A stretch of DNA of 64,000 bases. Origin: Candidatus Gastranaerophilales bacterium. GTDB lineage: Bacteria > Cyanobacteriota > Vampirovibrionia > Gastranaerophilales > Gastranaerophilaceae. Positions 18,559 through 27,453 of this stretch are shown piece after piece (position 1 is the first letter of the stretch; every line of letters begins with the position of its first letter). The notes under the pieces were generated by a model. The model did no database searches. It was given only the letters and a program-made list of their open reading frames with translations, and was not told where the DNA came from. The stretch is from NCBI GenBank assembly GCA_017415185.1, contig JAFQHZ010000039.1, positions 30,333 to 94,332 of the forward strand. The letters run 5' to 3'. Both the position numbers and the translations under genes were made by a program.

Positions 18559-19346
18559 TATGCCTCAATAAGAGTTTTGTCCAATACTTCAAAAATTTTC
18601 GTTTTTTTGTTGCTTAAATTATCAATATATTTTTTCATAAACAAAAAGCACTTTTCCAAAACTGCAAAATTAACCAATTCATCATATTTTGTTTTTTCTT
18701 TATAATCAACTTTTGATAATTCAGCCAAAAACAACCTTATTTTGTTATGAATTCTAATTCCATTAACATTATCGCCACATTCTAAGCACAAAAAACTTCC
18801 CAAAGAATAAGAATAAAAACAACTTTGGGTCAAATCACTTTCCATATTTTTTTGACATTTTGAACAATATTCAAAATCCAAACCCCAGCCCAAAAAATTC
18901 ATCAATTTAATTTGAAATTTCAATGTCGCAAAAATAACTTCTTCTTTCGTGTTTGCCATTGCAATTTTTTCATAAGTTGCATAAATTAAATCATAAATTT
19001 CAGGATAATTTTCATCCTTATTGTAATCATTTGAACAAAAATTATTCACAAGCTCTGCAACATACATAGAATACGATAATTTATCTAAATCATTTCTAAT
19101 TTTAGAAAAAGTATTCACACTCTGAGCTTGTGCGATTGTATCAAGATTTTTGCCTTCAAAAAGCATTAATTGATTTGCGATAAACATTTGAACTCGAGCG
19201 CCCAATTTAGATTTTGGACGCTTAACTCCTTTTGCAACAGCACGCATTAAACCCTTAGTCTTAGAAAACATAACAACAATGCTATCATTATCGTTTAGAG
19301 GATAATTTTTAAGGTTTATTGCTTCTGTCATAAAAGATTTTTTCAA
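18558..19346 (-). CDS. recO: DNA repair protein RecO
   Basis: Recombination mediator that loads RecA with RecR. The 262-aa protein has the N-terminal OB fold (NYPLNDNDSIVVMFSK, MRAVAKGVKRPKSKLG), a helical middle and a zinc-finger-like Cys pair arrangement (YCSKCQ ... LCLECG) at about residues 165-197. It starts with TTG, supported by AGGAG seven bases upstream; the next in-frame ATG is residue 6. The 9-bp spacing from the upstream gene suggests cotranscription with it and with pilT. Confidence 0.92.
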   Translation of the reverse strand: MKKSFMTEAINLKNYPLNDNDSIVVMFSKTKGLMRAVAKGVKRPKSKLGARVQMFIANQLMLFEGKNLDTIAQAQSVNTFSKIRNDLDKLSYSMYVAELVNNFCSNDYNKDENYPEIYDLIYATYEKIAMANTKEEVIFATLKFQIKLMNFLGWGLDFEYCSKCQKNMESDLTQSCFYSYSLGSFLCLECGDNVNGIRIHNKIRLFLAELSKVDYKEKTKYDELVNFAVLEKCFLFMKKYIDNLSNKKTKIFEVLDKTLIEA

Positions 19347-19355
19347 AACATTCTC

Positions 19356-20786
19356 CTAAATATTATTAAAAAAATCTTCCAAAGCGTTGTTCTGAGTGTT
19401 TACCTTAACTTGCGGTTTAACCTTTGAAATTATATTTTTATAATGTTCTCTTATATTTATGTCTTTGTCTAAAACATATATTTCTTTAACATTAGAGCTA
19501 ACTTTTAGTGCACTTTCAATCAATTTTGAACTTGTTTTATCCGCATAAGAAGGATGGATTAAAAGCCAAACTTGAGAATTAGCAAGATTAACCAATGCTT
19601 TGTTGTAATATTCAATATTTAATAAAGCTTTTTCGCCCGTTGCATATAAATCGGGATACATTGGATTTTTGCAATTAGGACATTCCAAAACAAGCGGTTT
19701 TGCACCTTGAGATTTATCAAGATATTTTTCTTCGCATTCTTCGCAAACAAATAAATTAGATAAACCATAAAGAGGAATAATGTTTATTTTATTATCTTCA
19801 TTTTTTTCATAAAGACCATAAGGAACGCTTAGTGCATCTAATAATTCGCTAAACATTGCACTTTGCGAATTAGTAATTAAATTTGTATTGTTTCCCCTGT
19901 TTTTTAATTGTTCTAAAACGCCATGAAGCTCATTAATATTTGTATCTGCTTGAGTTGAAATTTCAGAAATCAACGCAAACAAATCATCAATTAAAGATTC
20001 TTTATCTCTTGAATTTGCAATTATTTCTCTTAATTTTAATATATTTTTTGCTTTTTCATTTGAAACATCTTGCCCATAAAAAATTGCAACAGATTTTCTT
20101 TCTTCGTTTTTTTCTTCTTCAAAAACTTCTTGCGCAACAAAATTTTCTTCTTGAGAAGCTTCTTGAATTTCCTCTTGAATGTTTTCTTGCACGGATTCTT
20201 GTTGATTTACAAAATCGTCAATCGTTTCTTTTGCAACTTCTTGATAAGCCTGTTCTTGCGCTTCGTTGATTTCTTCTTGTTGGTTTGATTGTTCAAATTC
20301 AACCATTTGAGGCTCGTCTTTTGGCGTATTAAAATCTTTAAATGGTTCAGCACTGAACGGGCTTTGAGTAAAATATTTTACAGGAGCAGGCGCAACAGGC
20401 TTTTGAGGGCTAAAAGCATCAAAAGCATTAATTTTTGTTTCTTCCTTTATTGGCTCTTGAACATTTTGATTTAAAGAAATAGAAACATCTTGCTGATTTA
20501 AACTTTCATAAGGAGAAGTTGCCGTATCTGCTTGCACGCCACCTTGAGCCAAAATATCTTCAATTGTTGGAGATAAAATATCTTTTACATCTGAAGGAAC
20601 AGAAGGATTGTTTGAAATTTCAATATAGATTTCTTTTAATAAATCGAGATATTCAAATTTATGCCCACTATGATATTTTTCATGAAGCTTATAAGCCCCA
20701 TCTTTTAACAACTTAAAGTCCATTTTTCTTAATGCAACTTCAAGTCTTTTGATTGTCATAATCTCTGCTTCTGGAAATGGCGTCAT
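19356..20786 (-). CDS. Large acidic protein with degenerate sirtuin-like C-terminal region
   Basis: 476 aa, not a known family to me. Residues 1-90 are a helical domain. Residues 90-235 are low-complexity and rich in Gln and Glu. From about 300 the order matches the second half of Sir2 deacetylases: ITNSQS where Sir2 has TQNID, then IIPLYG (Tyr340) where Sir2 has its catalytic ELHG His, then two zinc-ribbon Cys pairs (Cys348/351 and Cys369/372), then MYPDLYATGE, like Sir2's RPDVVxFGE, and a Rossmann-like tail. The N-terminal NAD-binding GAGxS motif is not visible. Deacetylase activity is unlikely. A strong AAAGGAG site precedes the ATG, 18 bp after pilT. Confidence 0.7.
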   Translation of the reverse strand: MTPFPEAEIMTIKRLEVALRKMDFKLLKDGAYKLHEKYHSGHKFEYLDLLKEIYIEISNNPSVPSDVKDILSPTIEDILAQGGVQADTATSPYESLNQQDVSISLNQNVQEPIKEETKINAFDAFSPQKPVAPAPVKYFTQSPFSAEPFKDFNTPKDEPQMVEFEQSNQQEEINEAQEQAYQEVAKETIDDFVNQQESVQENIQEEIQEASQEENFVAQEVFEEEKNEERKSVAIFYGQDVSNEKAKNILKLREIIANSRDKESLIDDLFALISEISTQADTNINELHGVLEQLKNRGNNTNLITNSQSAMFSELLDALSVPYGLYEKNEDNKINIIPLYGLSNLFVCEECEEKYLDKSQGAKPLVLECPNCKNPMYPDLYATGEKALLNIEYYNKALVNLANSQVWLLIHPSYADKTSSKLIESALKVSSNVKEIYVLDKDINIREHYKNIISKVKPQVKVNTQNNALEDFFNNI

Positions 20787-20804
20787 ATTTACTCCTTTAA
20801 ATAT

Positions 20805-21902
20805 CTATAATATTGAATCCTCTAGTGAACTATCTTGGTACATGCCTCTGATTCTTTGATCCATTTCATTTTTCTCAAGGCTATATTCAAGAGCAGTTTC
20901 TCTTGTGATTTTTCCTGCTTGATACAAATTATACAAAGACATGTTCATCGTTGAAATGTTTGATTGCTTGCTTCTTTGCATAAGCAAATAAACTTCTTCT
21001 AATTTGCCTTCTTTAACATAATCAATTACTGTTGGTGTAAATGTTAATATTTCAACCGCAGGCGTTAAAACGCCATTATTTACAGTTGGAACAAGTTGTT
21101 GGTGAACAATTCCACGAATACAATTTGCAAGACGTTTCATAAATTGTTCTTGTCCTGATTCTTCAATAAAGCCTTTTAATCTGTTTATTGATGCTGCTGT
21201 TCCGTTTGTATGAAGAGTTGAAAAAACCAAGTGCCCTGTTTCTGCTGCTTCAATTGCGCTTAACAAAGTGTCTTTATCTCTAATTTCACCAACAAGCATA
21301 ACATCAGGGTCTTGACGAAGAGCATATTTAATGCCCGTTTTAAAATCAGAAACATCAATATCAAGGCTTCTTTGAGTAACAATAGATTTTTTATCCTCGT
21401 ACACAAATTCAACAGGGTCTTCTATTGTAACAATATGCCTTTTATATTTTTGATTAATAATTTCAATCAAGCTTGCTAATGTTGTAGATTTTCCTGAGCC
21501 TGTTGCTCCTGTGACAAAAACAATGCCGTTATTGAAATTTGTGTATTCTCTTAAATATTCAGGTAAAGCTAATTCTTTTAAATTTTTTATGTAATAAGGA
21601 ATTGTTCTGAATGTAAATTTGCCATGGTATATGTCTTTACAATAATTAACCCTATATCTTGAAACACCTTTTATTTCATAAATATAGTCAATGTCCTGAA
21701 TTTCACTAATTCTTTTTAGATATTCTTTAGGTAATGTGTGTTCTAAAATTCTGTTAATATCTTCATAAGTTATTACCTCTGAAGCAATTTTATAAATTTC
21801 CCCATTAATTCTCAACGAAGGGGCTTTATTACAGTTAATATGTATATCCGAAGCTTGCGCTTTATGTGATTTTTTCAAAAAATCATCTAAATTGAATGCC
21901 AA
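20805..21902 (-). CDS. pilT: Type IV pilus retraction ATPase PilT
   Basis: Hexameric ATPase that depolymerises type IV pili for twitching and DNA uptake. The 365-aa protein has Walker A GATGSGKSTTLASL, the Asp box (VTIEDPVEFVYEDKKS), Walker B VMLVGEIRD and the His box TGHLVFSTLHTNG. The PilT-type AIRNLI region appears as ANCIRGIVHQ. Start is TTG with AAGGAG upstream. It heads a minus-strand set that ends at 16486; no other pilus genes lie in the window. Confidence 0.93.
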   Translation of the reverse strand: MAFNLDDFLKKSHKAQASDIHINCNKAPSLRINGEIYKIASEVITYEDINRILEHTLPKEYLKRISEIQDIDYIYEIKGVSRYRVNYCKDIYHGKFTFRTIPYYIKNLKELALPEYLREYTNFNNGIVFVTGATGSGKSTTLASLIEIINQKYKRHIVTIEDPVEFVYEDKKSIVTQRSLDIDVSDFKTGIKYALRQDPDVMLVGEIRDKDTLLSAIEAAETGHLVFSTLHTNGTAASINRLKGFIEESGQEQFMKRLANCIRGIVHQQLVPTVNNGVLTPAVEILTFTPTVIDYVKEGKLEEVYLLMQRSKQSNISTMNMSLYNLYQAGKITRETALEYSLEKNEMDQRIRGMYQDSSLEDSIL

Positions 21903-21963
21903 TTCTTAAACTCCTTAATAACTAATTTTATTTTATAATTTAATTTTAAGCTTGGCAATTTAT

Positions 21964-21990
21964 TTAACAAAGTTATTTTTCTGTTACAAT
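21964..21990 (+). promoter_or_regulatory. Likely promoter of apt-rimM-trmD
   Basis: TTAACA (21964-21969) and TACAAT (21985-21990) are 15 bp apart, slightly short, in the 116-bp divergent gap between pilT and apt. The predicted leader is about 22 nt and contains AAGGA before the ATG. Confidence 0.45.
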
Positions 21991-22018
21991 ATTAAAGTAA
22001 TTAATAAGGAATCAAAGA

Positions 22019-22546
22019 ATGCAAGAAAACATCCAAAAAATTAAAAGTATGATTAGAGATATCCCTAATTTTCCAAAAGAAGGAATTTTATTTCGTGATA
22101 TCACAACAGCATTAAAAGACGCACAAACTTTAAAATTAACAGTGGATGAAATTTATGAAGCATTCAAAGACGAAAAAATTGATTATATTGCAGGAATTGA
22201 GTCTCGTGGCTTTATTTATGGAATGCCTTTAGCATACAAACTTGGTTGCGGTTTTATTCCTGTTCGAAAACCAAACAAATTGCCAGCAGAAGTTATTTCG
22301 CAAGAATATGAACTTGAATATGGTACAGACAAAATTGAAATCCACAAAGATGCTCTTAAAAAAGGGGATAGGGTTTTAATTGTTGACGATTTACTTGCAA
22401 CAGGAGGAACAGCAGCAGCCGCAGCAAGCTTAGTTTCGCAAGTTGCAGATGTAGTTGGAATGGCTTTTGTAATTGAACTTGTTGATTTAAAAGGAAAAGA
22501 CAAGCTTCCAAAAGACATTAAAGTTGTTTCATTGGTAAAATATTAA
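22019..22546 (+). CDS. apt: Adenine phosphoribosyltransferase
   Basis: Purine salvage: adenine plus PRPP to AMP. The 175-aa length is typical. Family features are [16 protein letters not shown] at the N-terminus, [13 protein letters not shown], and the PRPP-binding loop [13 protein letters not shown]. Its stop overlaps rimM by one base, placing a salvage gene with two tRNA/ribosome maturation genes. Confidence 0.96.
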   Translation: MQENIQKIKSMIRDIPNFPKEGILFRDITTALKDAQTLKLTVDEIYEAFKDEKIDYIAGIESRGFIYGMPLAYKLGCGFIPVRKPNKLPAEVISQEYELEYGTDKIEIHKDALKKGDRVLIVDDLLATGGTAAAAASLVSQVADVVGMAFVIELVDLKGKDKLPKDIKVVSLVKY

Positions 22547-23058
22547 TGAAAAAAGAAGATTTTATTTCAATAGGAAAAATTACAAACTTTTTTGGCATAA
22601 AAGGCGAAGCAAAAGTTGGTTTTGACAATGAAAATCAAATTAAAAACGCCAAAAGTGTTTTTATACTTGATGACGAATCTTGTTGCGAATTAAAAATCAA
22701 ATCAATTCGTTTTCATAAAAATTTTGCAATAATAAAATTCGAAGGAATAGACGACATCAATGAGCTTCTTCAATACAAAGGTCAAAGAATCTTTACCCCA
22801 AAAAAAGAAGCCCTAAACAAGCTTGAAAAAGACGAATTCTTAATTCAAGATTTAATCGGTTGCGTTGTTTATAATGAACAAAATGAAAAAATCGGAGAAG
22901 TTGTTAATATTTCAACAAATTCTTCTCAAGACCTTTTAAATATCAAAAATGGCTTTGGTAAAGTTGATTTGGTTCCTTTTGTTAATGAATTTTTCCCAAT
23001 TGTTGATATTAAAAACAAAAAAATCATCATAAAACCAATCGAAGGACTTTTATCTTGA
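22546..23058 (+). CDS. rimM: 16S rRNA processing protein RimM
   Basis: Assembly factor for the 30S head. The 170-aa protein has the N-terminal RimM barrel (ISIGKITNFFGIKGEAKV) and a PRC-barrel C-terminus (FLIQDLIGCVVY ... DLVPFVNEFFPIVDI). It overlaps trmD by 4 bp; rimM-trmD is a widely conserved pair. Confidence 0.95.
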   Translation: MKKEDFISIGKITNFFGIKGEAKVGFDNENQIKNAKSVFILDDESCCELKIKSIRFHKNFAIIKFEGIDDINELLQYKGQRIFTPKKEALNKLEKDEFLIQDLIGCVVYNEQNEKIGEVVNISTNSSQDLLNIKNGFGKVDLVPFVNEFFPIVDIKNKKIIIKPIEGLLS

Positions 23059-23732
23059 AATATGATGTTATAACATTATTTCCTGAAATTATTGAAGGCT
23101 ATTGTTCTCATTCCATTACTAAAAGAGGAATAGAATCAGAAATTATTAATGTTAAAACGCACAATCCAAGAGAATATTCTCTTGATAAACACAAAAGAGT
23201 CGACGACACACCATACGGCGGCGGAGACGGCATGGTTTTAGCATGCCAGCCTATTTTTGATTGTTATAATTCAATTGAAAAAAAAGAAAATTTTGAATTT
23301 ATAATGCTAACTCCACAAGGAGAAAGGTTTAATCAAAACATTGCAGTTGAATTATCAAAAAAAGAACAAATTATTCTTCTTTGCGGTCATTACGAAGGTT
23401 TTGATGAAAGAATAAGACTTGGTTTAAAACCAAGGGAAATTTCAATCGGAGATTATGTTTTAACAGGCGGAGAACTAGGTGCTTTAGTTTTAATTGATTC
23501 AATTTCAAGAAATCTTGAAAATTATCTTGGAAAAGACAAATGTGCTTGTGATGATAGCTTTTCTGAAGGACTAAATGGATTATTAGAATATCCACACTAC
23601 ACAAAACCAAGAGAATATCTTGGAATGAAAGTTCCTGATGTTTTATTAAACGGCAATCACAAAGAAATTGAAGAATATAGAAAAAATGAAAGCATTAAAC
23701 GCACAAAACAAAAACGTCCCGATTTATTATAA
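23055..23732 (+). CDS. trmD: tRNA (guanine-37-N1)-methyltransferase TrmD
   Basis: SPOUT-fold methyltransferase that prevents frameshifting by forming m1G37. The 225-aa protein shows the deep trefoil-knot features DDTPYGGGDGMVL, LLCGHYEGFDERI and SIGDYVLTGGELGAL, then EGLNGLLEYPHYTKP. The start is TTG inside the TTGA overlap with rimM; the family N-terminus MKYDVITLFPE begins exactly there. Confidence 0.96.
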   Translation: MKYDVITLFPEIIEGYCSHSITKRGIESEIINVKTHNPREYSLDKHKRVDDTPYGGGDGMVLACQPIFDCYNSIEKKENFEFIMLTPQGERFNQNIAVELSKKEQIILLCGHYEGFDERIRLGLKPREISIGDYVLTGGELGALVLIDSISRNLENYLGKDKCACDDSFSEGLNGLLEYPHYTKPREYLGMKVPDVLLNGNHKEIEEYRKNESIKRTKQKRPDLL

Positions 23733-23741
23733 TTATATTCA

Positions 23742-23769
23742 AAAAGTGACGAGCAAGCTCGCCACTTTC
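23742..23769. terminator. Bidirectional terminator between trmD and the SLH gene
   Basis: Stem AAAGTGACGAGC / GCTCGCCACTTT with an AA loop and one A/C mismatch, flanked by an A-run and T-rich sequence. It serves the two convergent genes. Confidence 0.8.
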
Positions 23770-23784
23770 ATATTGATTTTATTA

Positions 23785-25785
23785 TTATTTGCCTTGATAA
23801 CCGAAAGCAATTGTAACACATTCTTTTGGATTAACTTTTGAAATTGGATTTCCAGATGGGTCAACCAAATATGCAACTTCATCGCCAGTTGTTTGGAATA
23901 AGCCCATTGTGCCAGAAATTGCTGTTCTTGTTAAATCAATCGGAGCTTTAACAATTGTTTTTAAGCCATCTTGATAGCTTCTGCCTGCGGCTTTAAACTG
24001 CATTCCCAATAATTCAGATGTACCAACGCCTGTTTGGTCTAATAACGCTTCTGCAGCATTTGAAATACCAATCGCAGCACCGCCAATTGTTCTTCCTGCT
24101 GTACCGATGATTGAGCCAGCCCAAGTGAATGGCAATTGAACTAATCTTAATACGCCATTAATTTCTTTTTTGCGTTGAACTTGAGCTGTCAAAATTTGTT
24201 GAGGAAGATCCATTTTGCAACCATCATTAATTATTTGATTAAATGACAATCTTAAGTTACCTTTGCAATTTTTGCTTGGTCTTGTAACTTCAACAATTTT
24301 ACCTCTAACGGTAGAACCGCAAGGGAATGTTTGACCATTAATTGTAATTTCATTTTGCGTTGTTGCGCTGAATTGTTCGCCAACATTTGCATGTTTTGCA
24401 TTAATTACATCATTCATTGTTAAAGTTAAAGTAGGAATGGTTACTTTTTGTTCTTTTTCAACAAAAGTTTTGCCGCCTAAATCTTGTGTAGCTGTTTTTG
24501 TTGATTTGTCATAACCACCTGCAAGGCGCATTCCTTGAAGCATAGAGGACGCTTCAGCACGAGTTGTTTTGTCGTTTGGACGAATAAAATCTTGATTTCT
24601 TTCGTTTTTCAAAGCACCATTTTCAATAGCTTTTGCTACATGTTGCTTAGCCCAGCAAGGAACAGAGGAGCCATCTTTATATTGAGACAAAATTTCGTTT
24701 GCCTTAGCATCATCCATTGGACAATTTATACCTTTTGCCATAATAGTTAAAGCTTCTGTTCTTGTAATATGTTTATCTGGATAAAATTTATTGTTAGCCA
24801 TGCCTGCAATCATATCTTCAGAAACGCCCTTTGAAATATAATCATGAGCCCAATGGCTTCTTGGAACGTCTTTAAATGTTAGCGCATCACAATTTGATGT
24901 AACATCTAAATTATAGCCTTTTACAACCATTGTCGCCATTTCTGCACGAGACACCTTTCGATTTGGCTTAAACATTCCATCAGGATAACCTTCTAAAACG
25001 CACTGTTCTGTTAAACGATTAATATCGCTTGCAGCCCAATAACTATTAAACACGTCAGGATATTGCTGAGAAGTAACATCGGCAGCAGCGCCAGTAAAAC
25101 CAAAGCAAGAACAAGGCTCTTTAGTCACTTTAATTATATCCATAGTATTTGTAGAATACACGTTTGGTGCAGCATTACAGTTATACTTTGGTAAATCATC
25201 CGCATTAATAATCGGAGCAGCGCCGCCAGTAATGCATTCGCATTCAACAGGAACACCAGGATTAACAGGAACAGCAGCGCCCGTACAAGCGCAATTTGCA
25301 CTAGCTCCTCTATGGCTTGGCACTAAAAGCGAATCGCTAATTTCTGCACCATTTAAAGACTCACCAACTTGAGCTTGATTTGAATGAGAATAAATCGCAT
25401 TTGGATAAGCGTAAGTTTGTTGATTTAAGGGCTTTGTTTCGATACATGGTGCGGCTGCGCCCGTACAACCGCAATCATTTTGCTTTTTTTCGCAAGAACA
25501 GTCATCTTTCTTTTCTTCACATCCACATGGAGCAGCAGCCCCTGTTTGACATCCACAATCGTCTTTCTTTGAAAACATTTCAGAAAAGAAATTCTTTTTC
25601 TTTTCGCAACAGCAAGGATTTTGCTTGCATTTTGAACAAGTTGCATTATCAGGCGTAACAATTGGCGCATTTGCCCTTGAACAATCGGATGTAACAGGGC
25701 AAGCCGCAAAACTCATTGGCACAGTTAAAGCTAGAGCGCAAAATGTGGTTGTAGCGCCTAATACTAATCTTTTTTTAATAGTCAT
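23785..25785 (-). CDS. SLH-domain surface protein with cysteine-rich GAAAPC repeats
   Basis: 666 aa from the ATG that follows GGAGG (an upstream in-frame ATG 51 bp earlier has no ribosome site). The signal peptide MTIKKRLVLGATTTFCALAL ends near AFA/ACP. Residues about 30-235 are cysteine-rich with repeated cores such as DCGCQTGAAAPCGC and NDCGCTGAAAPC, followed by CACTGAAVP and GFTGAAAD. Residues about 240-430 hold three SLH-type repeats (LEGYPDGMFKPNRKVSRAEM, FKDVPRSHWAHDYI, FYPDKHITRTEAL), which anchor proteins to the cell wall. The C-terminal 230 residues contain GQTFPCGSTVRGKI and glycine-rich helices. Likely an abundant envelope protein. The Cys-rich module is not one I recognise. Confidence 0.85.
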   Translation of the reverse strand: MTIKKRLVLGATTTFCALALTVPMSFAACPVTSDCSRANAPIVTPDNATCSKCKQNPCCCEKKKNFFSEMFSKKDDCGCQTGAAAPCGCEEKKDDCSCEKKQNDCGCTGAAAPCIETKPLNQQTYAYPNAIYSHSNQAQVGESLNGAEISDSLLVPSHRGASANCACTGAAVPVNPGVPVECECITGGAAPIINADDLPKYNCNAAPNVYSTNTMDIIKVTKEPCSCFGFTGAAADVTSQQYPDVFNSYWAASDINRLTEQCVLEGYPDGMFKPNRKVSRAEMATMVVKGYNLDVTSNCDALTFKDVPRSHWAHDYISKGVSEDMIAGMANNKFYPDKHITRTEALTIMAKGINCPMDDAKANEILSQYKDGSSVPCWAKQHVAKAIENGALKNERNQDFIRPNDKTTRAEASSMLQGMRLAGGYDKSTKTATQDLGGKTFVEKEQKVTIPTLTLTMNDVINAKHANVGEQFSATTQNEITINGQTFPCGSTVRGKIVEVTRPSKNCKGNLRLSFNQIINDGCKMDLPQQILTAQVQRKKEINGVLRLVQLPFTWAGSIIGTAGRTIGGAAIGISNAAEALLDQTGVGTSELLGMQFKAAGRSYQDGLKTIVKAPIDLTRTAISGTMGLFQTTGDEVAYLVDPSGNPISKVNPKECVTIAFGYQGK

Positions 25786-25825
25786 TTTTCCTCCTTTTAT
25801 GGTTTTGTTAATTTGTTTCAAAATT

Positions 25826-25860
25826 AAAACGCACAATTTTATGTTAAAATTATGCGTTTT
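25826..25860 (-). terminator. Hairpin upstream of the SLH gene, likely terminator of the HEAT-like gene
   Basis: Arms AAAACGCACAATTTTA and TAAAATTATGCGTTTT with a TGT loop and a single mismatch form a long AT-rich stem. On the minus strand it ends in TTTTAATTTT and lies 82 bp after the stop of the gene at 25943-26245. Confidence 0.55.
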
Positions 25861-25942
25861 ATTTAATCTGTATTCATTACCATAAAAGGTTATCTAAAAT
25901 GCTAATTGTTTTTGATTACAATCAGCCAAAAGCATCTTTATA

Positions 25943-26245
25943 TTATATTTCAGAAAGCAAATAATCAGCCATCCATTGGTGTTCGTTGCTTTCAGTTGCA
26001 AGCGCCATTAGAGGCTCTCTTGAAGATTCACCAATTCTAATAAGGCTCATTGCAACAATTCCTCTTTGAATTCCTTTTAGGGTTCTAAGCTTTTCAACTA
26101 ATGCATTTACAACTTTAGCACCCATTGCAACAATTGTATTTTCAACATCATTTTTTGTTGTGTTATCAACATCTGACAATAAATAATCTAATTTTTCTGA
26201 AATTGTGTCTTGAGTTAATATATTTGAATTTACAACAGCTTGCAT
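25943..26245 (-). CDS. Small HEAT-repeat-like protein
   Basis: 100 aa from the ATG that follows AAAAAGGG; a longer reading with 24 extra residues would pass through the promoter region. Two helical hairpins (GAKVVNALVEKLRTLKGIQR, then SLIRIGESSREPLMAL) resemble HEAT-type repeats of scaffold proteins. No signal peptide, no catalytic motif. A TACTAT box about 28 bases upstream of the start may be its -10. Function unknown. Confidence 0.65.
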   Translation of the reverse strand: MQAVVNSNILTQDTISEKLDYLLSDVDNTTKNDVENTIVAMGAKVVNALVEKLRTLKGIQRGIVAMSLIRIGESSREPLMALATESNEHQWMADYLLSEI

Positions 26246-26337
26246 ATTTATCCCTTTTTCTTCTGATTGTTTATAGTATAAACAAAAAAAATTAAAAAAA
26301 CGGATTTCCTTATACAATCTTTATATCTTGGTTAGTA

Positions 26338-26473
26338 AAAAATCCAAAAAATGACAATTTTTTGAGATTTTTTACCAACGTGCCTTGGTGTGTGAAAATC
26401 AGGCTGAATGCGAGACAGCATCCAGCCTGATTTGAAACCGTACCTTTTATTTTAAAAATCCAAAAAATAACAA
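26338..26473. repeat. Hairpin framed by two 20-bp direct repeats
   Basis: The 158-bp gap between the HEAT-like gene and kdsC contains two A-rich direct repeats (26338-26357 and 26454-26473), identical at 19 of 20 positions. Between them lies a strong hairpin (26396-26433): an 11-bp stem AAATCAGGCTG / CAGCCTGATTT, one mismatch, four more pairs and a 6-base loop GAGACA. A smaller hairpin ACCAA/TTGGT precedes it. No reading frame or T-run explains it. It may be a small non-autonomous element, a structured RNA or a weak kdsC terminator. Confidence 0.5.
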
Positions 26474-26475
26474 AC

Positions 26476-27012
26476 CTATTGTTTTGTTGGATTTAAAAGT
26501 TGCTCATAAGTAATTTTTTGAGATTTTAAAATAAAATCGCAAAGTTCACGAACAGCCCCTCTTCCGCCCTTTTTTTCTGAAATAAAATTACAAACGTTTT
26601 TCACTTCAAAAACCGCATCATTAGGACAACAAGAAAGCCCAACTTCCTTAAGAACACATATATCAGGCAAATCATCGCCCATATATGCAACTTCATTCGT
26701 TTTTAAATTATATTTTTCACACAATTCTTTTAAAGCTATGACTTTATTTTTTTGCCCCATATAAAGCTCTTTAATATCTATTTGTTCAGCTCTCAATTTA
26801 ACGACATTATTATTTCGAGCGGTGATAATTGAAGTAATAATTCCAGCCTTTGCAAGCATTACAACGCCAAGTCCGTCTTTTGCATTGTATGTTTTAATTT
26901 CTCTTCCATCTTCCAAAAAAGTCAAAGAACCGTCTGTCATAACGCCATCAACATCAAAAGCAACTAATTTAATTTTTGAAGCTTGCGCCACCAATTCAAG
27001 ATTATTATTCAT
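26476..27012 (-). CDS. kdsC: 3-deoxy-D-manno-octulosonate 8-phosphate phosphatase KdsC
   Basis: HAD phosphatase that makes Kdo for the LPS inner core. The 178-aa protein is a HAD of the small C0 type: motif I FDVDGVMTDG, motif II SIITARNN, a conserved Lys region (YMGQKNK) and motif III YMGDDLPDICVL, plus the KdsC tail GGRGAVRELCDFIL, whose Gly-Gly-Arg enters the active site of a neighbour subunit. A GGTG-type ribosome site precedes the ATG. It stands apart from the lpx operon. Confidence 0.93.
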   Translation of the reverse strand: MNNNLELVAQASKIKLVAFDVDGVMTDGSLTFLEDGREIKTYNAKDGLGVVMLAKAGIITSIITARNNNVVKLRAEQIDIKELYMGQKNKVIALKELCEKYNLKTNEVAYMGDDLPDICVLKEVGLSCCPNDAVFEVKNVCNFISEKKGGRGAVRELCDFILKSQKITYEQLLNPTKQ

Positions 27013-27138
27013 TTTTCACCAATTTTCATTTTATATTTCATTATTATTCTACACCAAAAAGACTAGTTTTTAAAAATACGAATCAAATTTTTTATAAAAA
27101 AGTCGACAACTAAAAAGTACGAATAAACAAGTAAAATT

Positions 27139-27453
27139 ATGAACACTATAAAAAATATAAAATTATCCAATGGCAATTTTATTGTCGAAATGGAAAAAAC
27201 CTCATTAAAATTGAATTGTAGCGAACAAGAAGACAAATATATCATTGATATAAGTTCAATGAATCTTATTAACGCAACAAAAACAGCGATTTTCTGCTCG
27301 ACTTTTTGCTTTATAAAAAACTTCAAAAAAAGACTATGTTGGCTTGTTAAAGACGAAGAAACAAAACGAGCAATTTCAATTTTGCGTCTAAAAAATGTTG
27401 AACAACAAATCAAAGAACAAATCCAAAAGAAAAGAACAGTTCTTGCATCATGA
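27139..27453 (+). CDS. STAS-like small protein
   Basis: 104 aa. The core DKYIIDISSMNLINATKTAI followed by FKKRLCWLVKDEETKRAISIL resembles STAS domains (anti-sigma-factor antagonist type), with Thr near the position of the regulated Ser/Thr. No strong ribosome site is visible. The last 4 bases overlap the aldolase gene, which supports this frame over the opposite-strand reading at 27063-27413. Role unknown; a second STAS-like domain occurs in the receiver protein at 58946. Confidence 0.6.
   Translation: MNTIKNIKLSNGNFIVEMEKTSLKLNCSEQEDKYIIDISSMNLINATKTAIFCSTFCFIKNFKKRLCWLVKDEETKRAISILRLKNVEQQIKEQIQKKRTVLAS

Noticed and set aside
25425..25709. Alternative frame of 94 codons within the SLH gene
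   Set aside because: It lies in the same direction but in another frame of the Cys-rich module, without a ribosome site; the SLH frame continues through with signal peptide and repeats.
27063..27413. Minus-strand frame of 116 codons with two hydrophobic segments
   Set aside because: It lies opposite the STAS-like frame, which overlaps the aldolase gene in ATGA fashion and has a plausible fold. The hydrophobic parts are the complement of an A-rich coding strand.
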